A stretch of DNA of 47,087 bases from Temnopleurus reevesii (GCA_036244855.1 BQKZ01000600.1:72672-119758), one strand, 5' to 3'. Positions 1 through 27,650 are shown, counted from the stretch's first letter. Translations and numbers: made by a program. Notes: generated from the letters alone by a model not told the origin.

Positions 1-193
1 ACTACGTGTACACAGTACAGTACAGTAAACATAGAGATACCGCGCATACGTATACAGCATTGCACTTGTACTGGAACAGCATTTCTGATTGACTCGATCT
101 GCGCTTTTGCATCACATGTATTTTAGTTAAATTCTAGCTTCAGACATTGGTTTCTGTTCATTTATTTTTGTTCTTTTCGATCTGTGAGCTGCA

Positions 194-1331
194 TAATACA
201 GTACAGTCATCATGTCACAAACAATCACAAACGAGAAGGTAGGATTTACTGGAATGTGTGGAATGTGTGTCAATTTCCTGATCATGCTGATTCGTGACAG
301 TTGTGAACATGGTGAATGAATGTGGAATTGGGATTGGGAGTCGGGTACCAAATAACATTATTTACAACATGCTGTGAGTGTGACTAGCTATGCTTTGACT
401 GTAAAGGCTGATGGCTTTTGGCATGTTGCTAGAACGTTGCAATTGATTGCAAATCAACTGCAAATCAGAACAAGTTGAAAATGAAATTGGCATTTTCATT
501 TTGGCCATCTCGTGAAACCACCTCTCCAGTCGCAGTCCTGTGCGCGCCTGATTTGTGTACAAAGTCTATGGAGCTTCAATTAGTCCATCGCCACTGACTA
601 AATGAATGAAAGTCAATGGAGGGGTAGAATATTTCACGATAAAGCCTTCATTTTTACATCGACTACATTTAAATTTAGAAGATATGGGGGTGTTAATGCA
701 TTTTCGTATCCAGCTGTGCCGTGCACCAGCGTGTGTGGAGAGAGTATGGAGTTGCCTCATAGTCCTATGCACTTCTTGTGTACACTGGTGACAGTGCAGA
801 CTGGATACGAAAGTGCATCAGTGCCAAAAAGATTTGCATGATAATGATTGTGATTTGATAAAATATAGCTGCGTTTCAATCAGCTTGGATCTTTCTTACC
901 CTGGCCTTAGTTTGGCATTTTTATTCAACTTCAATTTAGACTAGGACAATGTTACACTCGATGGAAACAGGCAGATTTAATTTTCGCCATGTAGTAAATA
1001 TAACTAAGTCAAGATTTTCTGAGGTACATGCACAAATTACGTTTTAACTTCTGTAGGTCATGTACATGTATTCTAAATCTAATTCTTGTAGTTATATTTG
1101 GGGAGATTTTACATGTCGGGTTCATTGTAAAGCTATTTCACCTATAACCTAGATTAGAACTTGTAGCAGTGTACATGCCGTAATCTCCTCGCTGTGTACA
1201 TCTATATTGACATTTTATCCTTCCTATGCTGAATACTTGAGGGACATTCAGTCTCAGTTTATGAAAGTAATGACCAGTGACTTGTTTCCTGTGAAGGGAA
1301 GAGCAGACCTTGAGTTTGAAGTTACGCATGC
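194..1331. repeat. Haplotype copy A of a non-coding block
   Basis: The start (tacagtacagtcatcatgtc) recurs at 1335, and the end (gggacattcagtctcag through ttacgcatgc) recurs at 2873-2956. Homology with block 1333-2957 runs through with indels, and the single N at 1332 separates them. No coding sequence was recognised. Short open frames here have no family resemblance. Confidence 0.75.
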
Positions 1332-1776
1332 NAATACAGTACAGTCATCATGTCACAAACAATCACAAACGAGAAGGTAGGATTTACTTATTGGAATGTG
1401 TGTCAATTTCCTGATTCGTGACAGTTGTGAATGAATGTGGAATTAGGATTGGGAGTTGGGTACCAAATGAAATAACATTATTTACAACATGCTGTGAGTG
1501 TGACTAGCTATGCTTTGACTGTAAAGGTTAACGACTATTGGTATGTTGCTAGAATGTTGCAATTGATTGCAAATCAACTTTAAATCAGTTGCATTTCATC
1601 AGTTACAAGTTGAAATGGGCATTTTCATTATCGACTACAACTACAGTACAAGTACAAACTTGGGCCTAGGCTATGCCATGGCATGCGCTTTCAAGAGGAT
1701 ATGCATATGATGATTGTGATTTGATAGGTACGATCCAATCAACTTACGATCAATTGCAACTTCCTTCCAGCAACTG

Positions 1777-2064
1777 TTACGATATGTGCCGATATCGTGG
1801 GTGAATCGAATATCCAATAAACATGGCTGATCAATGGTTAATCCATCGCCTGAATCAAATCATTTGTAATGTACATGTACTTTTGTGGACCCCAAACCAC
1901 CACAAAGTTCATCATGGTGGCAGCGGTGGGATTCTCAGAGTCCCGACTGGTTTGGGGTCCACGAAAGTACATTACAAATGATTTGATTCAGGCGATGGAT
2001 TAACTATTGATCAGCCATGTTTATTCGATCTTCGATTCACCCACGATATCGGCACATATCGTAA
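1777..2064. mobile_element. Long hairpin foldback element
   Basis: The arm 1777-1899 (ttacgatatgtgccgatatc onward) is nearly the exact reverse complement of 1948-2064, with about 48 bp between them. There is no coding capacity. This is typical of a foldback MITE. Confidence 0.85.
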
Positions 2065-2275
2065 AAATCACCTTTTATGACAAATATATTTGTTTGTTTT
2101 GTGTAAATAGTTCTTAATCCTGGGCATATTTTGCCTTGACCAGGGCCTTGTCGGTAGAAAGTCGTATTCAGTCACTGGATGCAGAAACTTTGATGTACGG
2201 TACCCAAATCAAAATCATTGTTTCATGCTCATCTTGTTGGCAGACTGTGCATGAGTAGAAATTCATACCGTTTCA

Positions 2276-2493
2276 ATAGGCGGGTTTACTAATAGATGCA
2301 GATTTTATGCATACCTCTAACACAAAGGTTGTTCTTGACAACCAGAAAGCTTGCCCGAGGCTTGCCCGACATAGCAACAAGTAATGTATGCAAACTGGAT
2401 TCCAATTATTGTAGTCTTATTGTTATCAACCTGTCTATGGAATACCACGTAACTACGTTAAACGCACATAAATTTGAATGTAAACCTGCCTAT
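2276..2493. mobile_element. MITE with ATAGGCGGGTTTACT-type TIRs, copy 1
   Basis: It begins ataggcgggtttact and ends gtaaacctgcctat. It is about 90% similar to 29697-29919. Non-autonomous, about 220 bp. Confidence 0.85.
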
Positions 2494-2957
2494 AATTTAT
2501 GAATGTTATTGACGGAATTCAATTGCAATGCAGTTTATTTGCAGTTTTATTTGTAATTTTCTTGCAGCACCCCCAGGATTTTTAGACCTGGAAAATATAT
2601 CCATTGCATTGGAAACGGGCAGATTTAATTTTCGCCATGTTATAAATTTAAGAAAAAAAGATTTATTTTAACTACACATGTCAAAAAAGACTTTACATCA
2701 TGTAGGGTAATCTAGACAAAATGAATAAGTAATTATTGTAGTTAGCTTATTTTTTGTTGAAAACTTTGTGAAAATATTTCACCTATGACCTAGATTAAAA
2801 CTTGTAGCATGTATACGTACATATTGCTGCATACATATTATTGACATTTTCCCCTTCCATGCTGAATGCTTGAGGGACATTCAGTCTCAGTTTATGAAAG
2901 TAATGACCAGTGACTTGTTTCCTGGGAAGGGAAGGACAGACCTTGAGTTACGCATGC

Positions 2958-5900
2958 AGCGAGGGCATGCTTTCTCACTAGACTAACATCTGCAGAGATG
3001 ATATTTTTTATTTTCATTTGCAGGGAATTCCATCAAATGTCCCAGGGACATGTAGACCCTGGATTACCTCGATTTGACATGAGTCTAAATCCATTTGAGT
3101 TTTCTGTGCCCTGATTAGCACTTAGCTTAAATAAAAGGGAAACTCACCCCTGGAATTATTGTGCTCTCAGTAAATGAATTAGAAAAGTCAGCTGAATGAA
3201 CTTTTACAATTTAAGGAAAATCTGACAATCCACTCAAAAGTTATTCATTTTCAAATGTTCAATGATCCTTAAGTAGATATTGTGATGTATGTGTACATGT
3301 ACTAGATTCATATACATGTATGTCACTTTGGCTAATAAGTTTGATTTTTTTTTTATACATGTAGGCCTACAGTGTATAAAATTTTTCTTCCGAAATAATG
3401 AGTATTTATTGTTCATATTTAGTTTGATGCATTAGCTTTTAGCATTAATGCATTAATTTTTAGTTTGATGCATTTAAACACCTAACTTGTTGGATGATAC
3501 ATAAACTATATATTTTCACTCTTGATGTCTTATTCAAAGTTTTAAAATTATTGAGTGGTTAACAAACAATGCAATAAATGCATTGGTGCTAACAAAAAGG
3601 TAACATTCACATTTAATCATTAACTCTGTCATTAATTTGCATCTAAGGTTACTTCTTATCCAGAGAATAATTTAATCTCTATATATAAAAGTATAATGCA
3701 TGATTTTTTTTTTGTATAAATCCTTGAACCTAATCTGCATGTTTATTTGTATCCCCTACATTTGTTTTCTTTTGTTTTCCTTGGTTTTGTACTAATTTTA
3801 GACTTGGAGCAATACTACCACTTATACCAAGGACCCCTATTACTCTATCGTGGAGGGCGAGTCTGAGAAAGCTTTATGGGTACTATGCGAGCTGTGGTTT
3901 CTAATTCATTTTAAAAATGCTTCATCCATCAACTTTAAATATGACATAAAACCTCTTCAGAAAGCTTCATCAAATTGTCATCATTTAAAAGCTCATCTAA
4001 ATTTTGAAACTACTTTGCAAGCTTTTAGATTTAATTGTTTCTAATTCATTTAAATCAGAAAGCATTACCCTCTCAATGCAAAATTGTATCATTTTTTCAA
4101 TTTTCTAAGCTTACACCACTATTCCTGCTCCATGCTTTAAAAAAAAAATTCATGCTGTATTTGTTAGATCTCAAAAGTTTCAGATTTCCATTGTCAGCAA
4201 TATTTGGGAAAACTGTTGAATAATCACCTCAATAAACCTGACACATACTATATCGTTGGAAAGACTGGAGGTCTTTATAGAACTGGATTTGACATTTTGA
4301 TGTTCTTTCTGCTAGGGCAGACAAAGAATGCCAGACACCAGTCAAACAAACCTTGGGTATATGACTCTACAGTAGGACGTGCTATGTGCTGATAGCAGAG
4401 AATTCTAATGCAGACAGATTGCCAAAACCTGACTGTACATGTATGTTTCCTTTATTATTGATCTTATTCTGGTCACATTGGATGGGGTTTGAATTTTTGA
4501 TTGATTAATTGATTGATTGCAAATTTAGAGATCTTTGATTAATATTGGCTTGTCAAAATTACCCTCAAATGCTCAGATTGTATGGTCCAAAGTTTTGTTT
4601 TGATCACTGTACGGACCATGAGTGTTACATTTATTCATGACTTTTAATACATTTCACTTTTTTTCTTTCTTTTTGTCATCATTTAAAGCCTAGCTCACAT
4701 ATCACCCTGATGCTCATGATGTGTATTTATCCATCATTCCAAGAAACTGAACAATATTTCCCCATTTTTATCTCTTATTTAAATTTTCATCTTATAATGC
4801 TCCTCTCATTAGTATTATCTAGAACTGGCAGATCATTTTCAATGCAATATGGACTTACGATGAATTCATTCCTAATATCAAGAAACAACATAATTGAAAA
4901 TGTCCATTTTATTCCATCAAGGAGCCTGCAATTGTAAAATATTCATTGATTACTGCTCAAAGCATTAGATTGAATCTACATTTATGTGTACTGTACATTT
5001 AACTATCCTATTCTAGCTTAAATCTATTCCTTAAAAAAAAGCATTCTGTTATTTTGATTTGAATCATACTACCATTGTGTTTGTAAGAAATGTTTCATTT
5101 TTAGAATGATCTGTATGTTTGTTATCCATACATGTACCTGAATATTCATATCTCTTCGTCTCACTTTCCATATGCTCGGATCGCGGAACTGAGAGGGGGG
5201 GGGGGGTTGTCTTCACTCTACAGAACCCACTTTTTTCAATGGGAAAGCCTATGGGCGTGTCTAAAAATGCTATTTCACACCCCTCCTCTTTTCAAATCGC
5301 TCCGCGGTCCCTGTTTCATCATTATCTGCTTCATTGTTAATACTAAAGCCCATTGTGTGGTGTGAATCATACAGCATTTCATCGCAACTTTTTTCAAATA
5401 TCATTTCCAAGGAGTTCATTCTGCAAAATCGCTCTTTTTTTTTCATTAGAGTGCATTACATTTACACCTGGTAAGCTTAGCATTCCAAAATATTGAAATA
5501 ATGTGTTGGACATCATGAATGTCTCCTTTAAACAATTTTCATGTGACTCTGACATCAAAGAGCATCTGTTGAATCCAATATTGGCACATTCAATTATGTA
5601 TCCCCATGTAGGCTAGATTCAGAGTCTAGCGCTGTCCCGCCAATGACGTAAATGATTTTCTTTGTTATTTACACATTCAGTTCAATGAAATACTGCCTGA
5701 TTAATCATTAATCTACATGTACGAATAATGTGTTATGTAAACCAAGAAATTATGAATGGAAAATTATGCCATATAGATATTCTGCACATATCAACCTTTC
5801 TAACCAGAATTTGCACTACACTTAAAATGCCACTCTGTTTTCATAGATTGTTGAACTTCATGGAAATGATCACTTACATATATGTATGTGGGTGAGTGCT

Positions 5901-6079
5901 GTTGCTTTTAATGGGGGGGGGGGCATTTTAAATTTTAGTCTGGAAAAGTACTTTATTTAACAAGAAATCTTAACCTTATTGCTGAAAATAGTTTGGAATT
6001 GTGAATTGCAGCAGTTTGGATGCTTTCAGCACCCTGAGATGCACTGGGCCATGGGTTGAATCAATCGTGAAGATTGCGG
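2958..6079. other. Non-coding, AT-rich stretch
   Basis: No exon with a recognisable product and flanking splice sites was found. It holds homopolymer runs (poly-G at 5197-5206 and 5916-5924) and scattered short open frames without domains. The missing first hexokinase exon could lie here unrecognised. Confidence 0.5.
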
Positions 6080-6084
6080 CTAGG

Positions 6085-6260
6085 TCACAGAATGTGCAAT
6101 TTGGTTGCAAAATTTGTGACCCAGATCATTAAGTCTGTGACCAAGGATGCAAAGTTTGTGACTCAGGAAGTGAATTTTGCTTTCATGAAGCAAATTTTTC
6201 AACCACAAGACGCAGAGCTTGTGACCCAGGATGGAAAATATATCCTTAGTCACAAACTTT
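6085..6260. repeat. Degenerate short tandem repeat with a TTTGTGACNCAG core
   Basis: Variants of gcaaaatttgtgacccag recur about every 20-40 bp (aaatttgtgacccag, agtctgtgaccaagg, aagtttgtgactcagg, agcttgtgacccagg). An inverted form, cttagtcacaaactttg, follows. Open frames on both strands here reflect the repeat. Confidence 0.6.
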
Positions 6261-7250
6261 GTATTCAAAATCATAAATTTCATAGCATATATATGGCCTG
6301 ACATCGATGTTCTTTGAGGTCTCTGTAGCTCAAACATTGATGACGACGTTGTATTCTCAAGGAGGTGGACTTTGAGAGTTTGCACTGTTTATTTTACAAC
6401 TTGGTCATTATTGAAAATCAAACATTCCACTGTACTGTGTGGGTTTCATTTGTTTTTGTCGTTTATCGGTCATTTCCACTCCGTCCTTCCAATGACCTTT
6501 TAGAATGAGGGTGTGTCAAGGACTGTAAAACTACATGTACTACCTTTAAGTTGCTGCATCACAACCTGAACTTGACAGAAGCATTGTAAAAGTGAAGAAA
6601 ACAATTGACATTGGAGAAAAAAGTTGACAGAAAATCAGACAAAAGTTATGCTTTTTAAAGACCATTTTGAATGATGTACAATAAAATCTCTTGAAAAATT
6701 TACAACTTTCCTAGGTGCTTATAAAGCAAGGAAATATTGTACCGCTTTCGTCATCTATGCATGCTTGCAGTACGAAGGTTCATGGTGTGACACACAGACT
6801 TTAAGAAATTGCAAATAGGTACGCTCTGCAGCAATATCTAATCAATATCATTTTATTCAAACGTAAAGAATTGACTTGAACGTGATAAAAGAAAGTTCTG
6901 ATAGATTTATGTAAAATCATTTAGCCATTTTCTATGCCCATTCATACTACAATACAATAGCCAACATCCTTTTGCTTGCAAGCCTCATTTCATATTGAAT
7001 ACTGTATACATTATCACCAGAGCTTAGCATCACTCGTGAGTCTATATATCATACATAGTATCATCAGTTTGCTTTTAGTCTACATATTACAGTGTACTAG
7101 GATCTAATCATATTCCTTGATATAATCATTAATCAGAATGATAACAAAGTTCCTCACCCAAGCTATATTGTAGCTTGCGAGCTGGCAGCAAGCATGAGAA
7201 CTGCAATCATGCAACAGAATTGCATGAAATATAAAAAGTCAAACATAAAC
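6261..7250. other. Non-coding stretch
   Basis: No gene or clear repeat seen beyond low-complexity AT-rich sequence. Confidence 0.4.
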
Positions 7251-7622
7251 TACCGTATGAGCACCGGTTTCCGGCCATGGGGGTGTAACCGGCCACCAAA
7301 CCTCATGCAGTTTGTCTATGGCGCGCATATGGCACGCACTTAGGTTAAATGCGCGCCCAAATAAGCGCACGTACGCTTCAACACAATCCCTATGGAAGCT
7401 CAAATCACCAGGCAGGCGGCCGGCTACACCCGCCCCATGTCGCTTAGCGATCGCCGATTGCTGCGAATATATACAGGCGCCATTCATTAAGTTATGCACA
7501 ACAATTTAAAGCCCAGAATTTTGGCTAAATTATGATCTGAAAATAAACTTGAAATGCTGGATCTTGTGACTTGTGGAAGAGCAAATCTGCTTAAGCGGCC
7601 GGAAACTGGTACTCATACGGTA
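7251..7622. mobile_element. TIR element (MITE), GC-rich core
   Basis: taccgtatgagcaccggttt (from 7251) is matched by its reverse complement at 7597-7622, with two mismatches over 26 bp. Outer TA dinucleotides could be the target duplication. The interior is rich in CpG-type words (gcgcgc, cggccgg), unlike the surroundings. No transposase is present. Confidence 0.75.
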
Positions 7623-7867
7623 TGTACAGTGAGCACAGAGCATCTTCACTATTGTTATTTTCCCACATCTGTGTGGCCTGTATTTAGGCCTGTATTTGTA
7701 AAAATATTTTATGTTCTATTGACAAAAAATAAGCTGTATTTTCTGACCTTGGATGCTCTTTGAATTCTATACTTATACATTCAAGGAAGGTAGCATGTGT
7801 AGATGGTGCAGTTTATCAAGAATTACGCTGAAGGAATTGTTCGTATCATGTAATATTGATACGGTTT

Positions 7868-8362
7868 ATCCCCATCTTGTCCAATGCCATCTCGTCCAAT
7901 GACCGTTTCGTCCAAACGCGCTTCGTCTAACATTAAATAAGTCGTCCAATTACCGTTTTGTCCAATATTCATTTCGTCCAATAGCCGCTTTGTCCAATAA
8001 CCAGTTGGTCCAATATCCTGTTCGTCCAATAGCCATTTTTTCCATTAACGTTTGGTCCACTAATCAATTCGTCCAATAGCCATTTGGGCTAACATCACTT
8101 TGTCCAATCTGGACATTCCGATGATTGGACAAAGTGACACTAAACAAAGCGGTAATTGGACGAAGTAGGACTAGACCACATGATGATTGGACGAATAGGC
8201 AATTGGATAAAATGGAGATGGACCATATGGTTATTGGACGAACGGGATATTGGACAAATTGGTTACTGGAAAAAGCGGCAATTGGACGAAATGTTTATAG
8301 ATGAAGTAATGTTGGACGTAGCGCGTTAGGACGAAACAGTCATTGGACGAGAAGGCAATTTA
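7868..8362. repeat. Inverted array of CGTCCAAT / ATTGGACG units
   Basis: About fourteen degenerate units of the type tttcgtccaatagccg (15-20 bp period) occupy 7868-8112. They are followed by about a dozen units in opposite orientation (attggacgaaatg) to 8362. The whole can fold back on itself. It ends about 30 bp before the hexokinase acceptor at 8394. Confidence 0.85.
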
Positions 8363-8394
8363 CCATTGATACATGTCTTTGATTTGTTTTACAG

Positions 8395-23144
<14,750 letters not shown>

Positions 23145-23306
23145 GAGGTTAGGAAGGATCAGACTATACATACAGGGATGCCAACCTTCCGGAAAATGCA
23201 TGAGGATAGAGATGAGAACATGAATCAGCAAACAGCTGAACCAAATCTCTCCTCATGAGAGAAAGTATGATAATTATGCTCATATGCTTTCTCGCATTAG
23301 AAAATA

Positions 23307-23483
23307 CAGTGGAACCTCGTTATAAAGAGGTCGGATATAGAGAGCTACCTGTTATAACAAGGTGATTTTATTGGTCCCAGCTCTTTATAGTTTTTTGCTT
23401 TTTTACCCTGATATAGTGAGGAACCTGATATAACAAGGTAATTTCCTTGGTCCCAAGGACCTAGTTATAAAGAGGTTTCACTG
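23307..23483. mobile_element. Tc1/mariner-pogo (Tigger)-type MITE, copy 1
   Basis: Starts cagtggaacctcgttataaa and ends ttataaagaggtttcactg as inverted ends, flanked by TA on both sides. CAGT ends and the CCTCGTTATAA motif are characteristic of pogo/Tigger non-autonomous elements. 177 bp, no transposase. Confidence 0.88.
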
Positions 23484-23722
23484 TATTTGGTTCACCAGGT
23501 TGGTTATTCACATTTTACTTTCTATCCTTGGGCATACCCGGAAAGTTGGCATATCTGAATACACAGATCTGCCTACATTCTGGAATATTGATTAGATGTA
23601 TTAGTACCTATGTAACCTCAGTGCTTCCCTATCTGATGAATGAATTCATAAAATATTTTTATTATTATTGATGTCAACCTTCAGAGTATACTCGAGGATA
23701 GAAAATCCTCATGTATATTCCT

Positions 23723-23963
23723 GGGCCCGAATTCTGAAAACTATGTTATCTTCTGTGTTAAGAAAAGCAATGTAAACTGTCATGACAAACGCTAATTGGG
23801 CGCAATAAGCTCCTCTCAGTGGAGGATGCGCAGAAATCTCTTTCAACCTCGCGCGCAGACTGCAGACACCGTGCTAATACCAACCAATGGCGTATCATAA
23901 TTTTGACTTATGACATATTTTTTGCTCACATAGGAGATAACACAGTTTTCAGAATTTGGGCCC
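23723..23963. mobile_element. Foldback MITE with GGGCCC ends
   Basis: gggcccgaattctgaaaact at 23723 is matched by the reverse complement at the right end (agttttcagaatttgggccc), and inner atgttatctt/gagataacac extends the match. About 241 bp, GC-richer core, no coding capacity. Confidence 0.85.
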
Positions 23964-24578
23964 CAAAGGTTGATATCTCTGTATTTGGTAACTTGTTCAG
24001 CTGTTCATATTCCAGAAGGTTAGGATGTTTATATATAGGCTCTCATCCTGCATCAAAGAATAGTTGATCCTACATTTACAGGGGCATTTCCTGAACTCGA
24101 CCTAGCAATGATCCATTGAAATACTGGTTCTGAAATTGACATGAATTTAAAATGAAAAGGTCAGGGTGTTGTCAGCTATGGCATTGTTTCCACATCTGGG
24201 GCCTCTAAAACAAAAGAGATACAATGAATGAAAGGTAAACATCTCTTTGGTACATGTTTTGCCATAGACTTATGATTAACATTTATCGCAAGTTAAAATG
24301 TGTTTTCATGTTACAGGCCCCCCATAAGCTAGGTTCATTTTATTGAATAGGGGAATGGCAATAGTTTGGGAGTAACAAAAATTGAAATCACAAATTTTAT
24401 GGCACTCAATTTTACAATTCTCTTGCAGATTTTGCAGTAAAATCATGTACATTTCTTGTTTTTACATCATCAAATTGAATATTTTGATTAAGATGCAGGA
24501 TGAGTGCCTGTATCGTGTTTGGTAGGTAATCAATGTAGCAAGGTCAGAGGTCAATATTGGTGCGAGGATGGTCAAGTA

Positions 24579-24747
24579 CAGTCCAACCTCGTTATAAAGA
24601 GCACTGATATAATGAGATCTTGTCATAACAAGGTAGTTTTCCTGGTCCTTTGTATTTTATTGTATTTTGACCCTGATTTAACAAGGTTTTGATATAAATA
24701 GATAATTTTTCTGGTCCTAAGGACCTCGTTATAACGAGGTTTGACTG
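24579..24747. mobile_element. Tc1/mariner-pogo (Tigger)-type MITE, copy 2
   Basis: Starts cagtccaacctcgttataaa and ends cgttataacgaggtttgactg minus its first base, with flanking TA. It shares internal ggtcctaaggacctcgtt-type sequence with 23307-23483. Confidence 0.88.
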
Positions 24748-24992
24748 TATTTGGATGAATATGCACTGAATTAAATGTCTGAATTAAATGTCTGAAAATA
24801 GCCCCTCTGCCTTATGCTTTGACTTCATGTGTAATGAATCATTAAAAAGTGGCTGAAATATTTCCCCACACTTTATCTTTATTTGTGCATATCATAATGT
24901 GTGTCATGATTCCATTTGTATTGCTCTTCGGCAAACTAATGAATTGCAGATGTTTAACTCATCTGCTACAAGTTGAAATGGTACATGACCAA

Positions 24993-25015
24993 GGGGGGGG
25001 GGGGGGGGGGGGGGG
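24993..25015. repeat. Poly-G run
   Basis: About 23 consecutive G. Length is unreliable in short-read assemblies. Confidence 0.8.
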
Positions 25016-25445
25016 AGGGTATAACATTAAATGATAATTTTCACTATTTTGAAACAGTTTGCTACAATATAAATAAGTGTTTTGTTGTGACCAACATATA
25101 TGAAAATGGTTGTGTTTCACAAAGAGGCGATGTTTCATAATAATGTATTATAACAGGGTTAGGGTATATTTAAGGTATGGAGTAGTTTTAGAAGTGAACA
25201 AGATTATAAACTATATAAGTTACTAAATGTATGTATATATGACTCTCATAATTATACAGTGGATACATGTTGATCCACTCATTGGAAAGCTATAAGTTCT
25301 TTATATTTTTATTACTTTTCTTTTTGTTTCACCTCTCTTCTAATGAATTATTGAGATGTCCACATGTACTTAGAGAATGTGTCTCAGTCACATAATAATG
25401 GATGATGCAAGAAAGCTACAATCAGATGCAATACAACATCAGGGT

Positions 25446-25608
25446 TGTGTCTCATAAGCTATTCGTAGATCTATACACAACTCTACGAACAACTGGTGAC
25501 CCTTTCCCTGCACTCAATGGCATCTCCTGTCACTGAATTGCACTTGAGAAAGGATCACCAGTCATTTGTAGAATCTTGCATAGATCTATGAACAGCTTTA
25601 TGGAACAT
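25446..25608. mobile_element. MITE family with a CTGGTGACC core, copy 2
   Basis: Ends tgtgtctcataagct and agctttatggaacata, with inner atctata repeats. The core ctggtgaccctttccctgca and gagaaaggatcaccagtc match the copy at 18817. Confidence 0.7.
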
Positions 25609-27153
25609 AACTCAGGTGCAGTTAAACGGCAAATTGGATGGTCTGCACTATACAAGATGTGAATGGAATGAGAATATTTCAAAAATTGCAAAACAAACTC
25701 TTCTAAATTGTCAGTCAAGCAATGTATTTGACCAGTACTGATTTATTGTAACTTTCTTCTTGCAGAACCTCCATTTATCTTCAATTATGAATATTTCTTA
25801 TTAAAAAACCAGCAATTGCAACCCAGGGGATGTTTTACCATGTGTTCAAGTTTGTAAAGCTATGGCTTTACCTCTAATCTGGAGGGCCAGGTGTTCAATG
25901 ATTTTTTCCTAATATATAAAGATGAGGTCATATTTTTTAGAATCTTTACTGAAATCTTGTGAAAATTTATTCATCTTGATGACAATAATTATGTTCATCT
26001 AGGTGTAACTCTAAAATTTCTCTGATAGAATTTGATATTTCTTAAAGGCTCTCCAGTTTTCACTTGCTTCTGTCAGACATCTTAAGAGTCAAATTATGCC
26101 CAATGAAAATTGAATCAAATTTATTTTATGTCCATATGCATATGTACAGAATTTTGTTGGAGACATGCTTGGCTGATTTGTTTGGCTTGTTTTTGACAAA
26201 GATAAGTGTTGTGTCCAAATTTTGGGGTCTTGAAATAAATAATTTTTTTGCTGAAAATTACTGGCAATTTAGTAAAACCTCCTCTGGTCTTCATGATGCA
26301 AAACGTGCATAGGGTATGTGGAATATATGGACAGAAAGTGATCATATATTAATTAATTGTGGTATTTGTAAATGAATTGTGCAGCACTTCTGTTCATTTA
26401 GGGATGCTCAATGAGATATGAAGTGTCTGTTTGTATATTGGTGGGTTTAGAATATTCTGTACTTGAGGAATACATATCTTATGAATACTTCAAAATCCTG
26501 CATTTTTGCAATTATTGTGGAAATAGAAACTATTGCATAAGTCTATGAGGGAGGTGCTACAAAGTTGCAATCGATTGCAAATCAACTGCAAATCAGATAC
26601 AAATTGCAACACGCATTTTCATTTGCACCTACTACGCGCTTTTACCAAGACATATATGACAAAATAATCTTAATTGGCGTGTTGCAATTGATTGCAACTT
26701 TTGAACAACAACCCAAAAGACTAATAGATATAGAAGGTTCTCAGAAAACATTCTGTATATTTTTAAGACGACAAGTGATTAAGGTCACGTGAACTTAAAA
26801 GAGTGCATCTTTTCTGTTTTCACAATAGTACCTCAAACTCAGGTAGCTTACATTTATGCCTTTATTCTTTTTCATATAGCAATAACTTCCACCCACATTT
26901 ATTGTATATTCAAACAGCTTTACGTAAAGCCATTTTCACATTCTCTATTGTACACCCAATGATTGTAACAGTGATAAGAAACTGTTGTAAAATATATTTT
27001 ATGTTGTATTTTGTATCATCCTTTTAAATCATATAAAAAGCAAATTCCATATTGTCAAAACAATATCGTGCTAACTTGTTACCACTATTTATTTGTAGTT
27101 GCTGAATAGTCCCCTCGGGTGTGTCATATTTTATTTGTGAACAGTCATTAAAA
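25609..27153. other. Intergenic, with a TTGCAATTGATTGCAAATC-family MITE at about 26552-26708
   Basis: From ggtgctacaaagttgcaatc to ttgattgcaacttttgaaca the ends are inverted and the interior resembles 39639-39808. The rest of the stretch shows nothing recognisable. Confidence 0.5.
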
Positions 27154-27321
27154 CGATATAAACTATTTCCAAAAAGTTAACTAGAACGCAGACAATAAAT
27201 CAATACACCGTATATTTAACAGTGCGGACACAACAATGACAAACCGGTACCGAATTCAAGAGCATTACAAAGGAGCATAGAAATTGCGTTCGACTTAACT
27301 TTTCGAAAATACTTTATATCG
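27154..27321. mobile_element. MITE with CGATATAAACTATTTC ends, copy 1
   Basis: cgatataaactatttcc at 27154 and gaaaatactttatatcg at 27305 are inverted. The interior (reverse strand) matches 46621-46792, including a tgttgtgtccgcac word. Confidence 0.75.
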
Positions 27322-27650
27322 TGTCCATATTACAAGTTGAAATATTTGAAAATTTTGATTTAAGAATTGCAATATTTGGAGAAATAGAAATGTGATTTAG
27401 ATACCTACATGTGGTATATCTGTATTCGTAGCTAGTCAAGAGATGCTATATTTTTATACCGCTTACAAGTACAGATACAAGAACATTAAAGATACCATGA
27501 AGTATTGTAGACTTTTTGTGGCTCAGGAATGAGTTAATTGTTATTTCTCGAGATCATTTGTTTAGGATCCAATACTGTCCATGTGAAAATATTGTGAGAT
27601 TATATTAACCTATTGTGCTTTTGTTTATCAATGGAAATGAACCATTACTA

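Larger units (their letters stand above)
1333..2957. repeat. Haplotype copy B of the same block, with element insertions
   Basis: Homologous to 194-1331, but with about 870 bp extra between roughly 1722 and 2600. That extra stretch holds a long hairpin element (1777-2064) and a short TIR element (2276-2493). Confidence 0.75.

Noticed and set aside
3800..3870. Possible exon after ttttag (acttggagcaatactaccac onward)
   Set aside because: No donor at a sensible place and no recognisable protein family; too weak to annotate.
7239..7509. GC-rich open frames as a possible first hexokinase exon
   Set aside because: They lie inside a TIR element, show no hexokinase similarity and have no suitable donor in phase.
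7868..8362. CRISPR-like array of short repeats
   Set aside because: The units are degenerate, the spacing is too short, the second half is inverted, and the genome is eukaryotic with introns.
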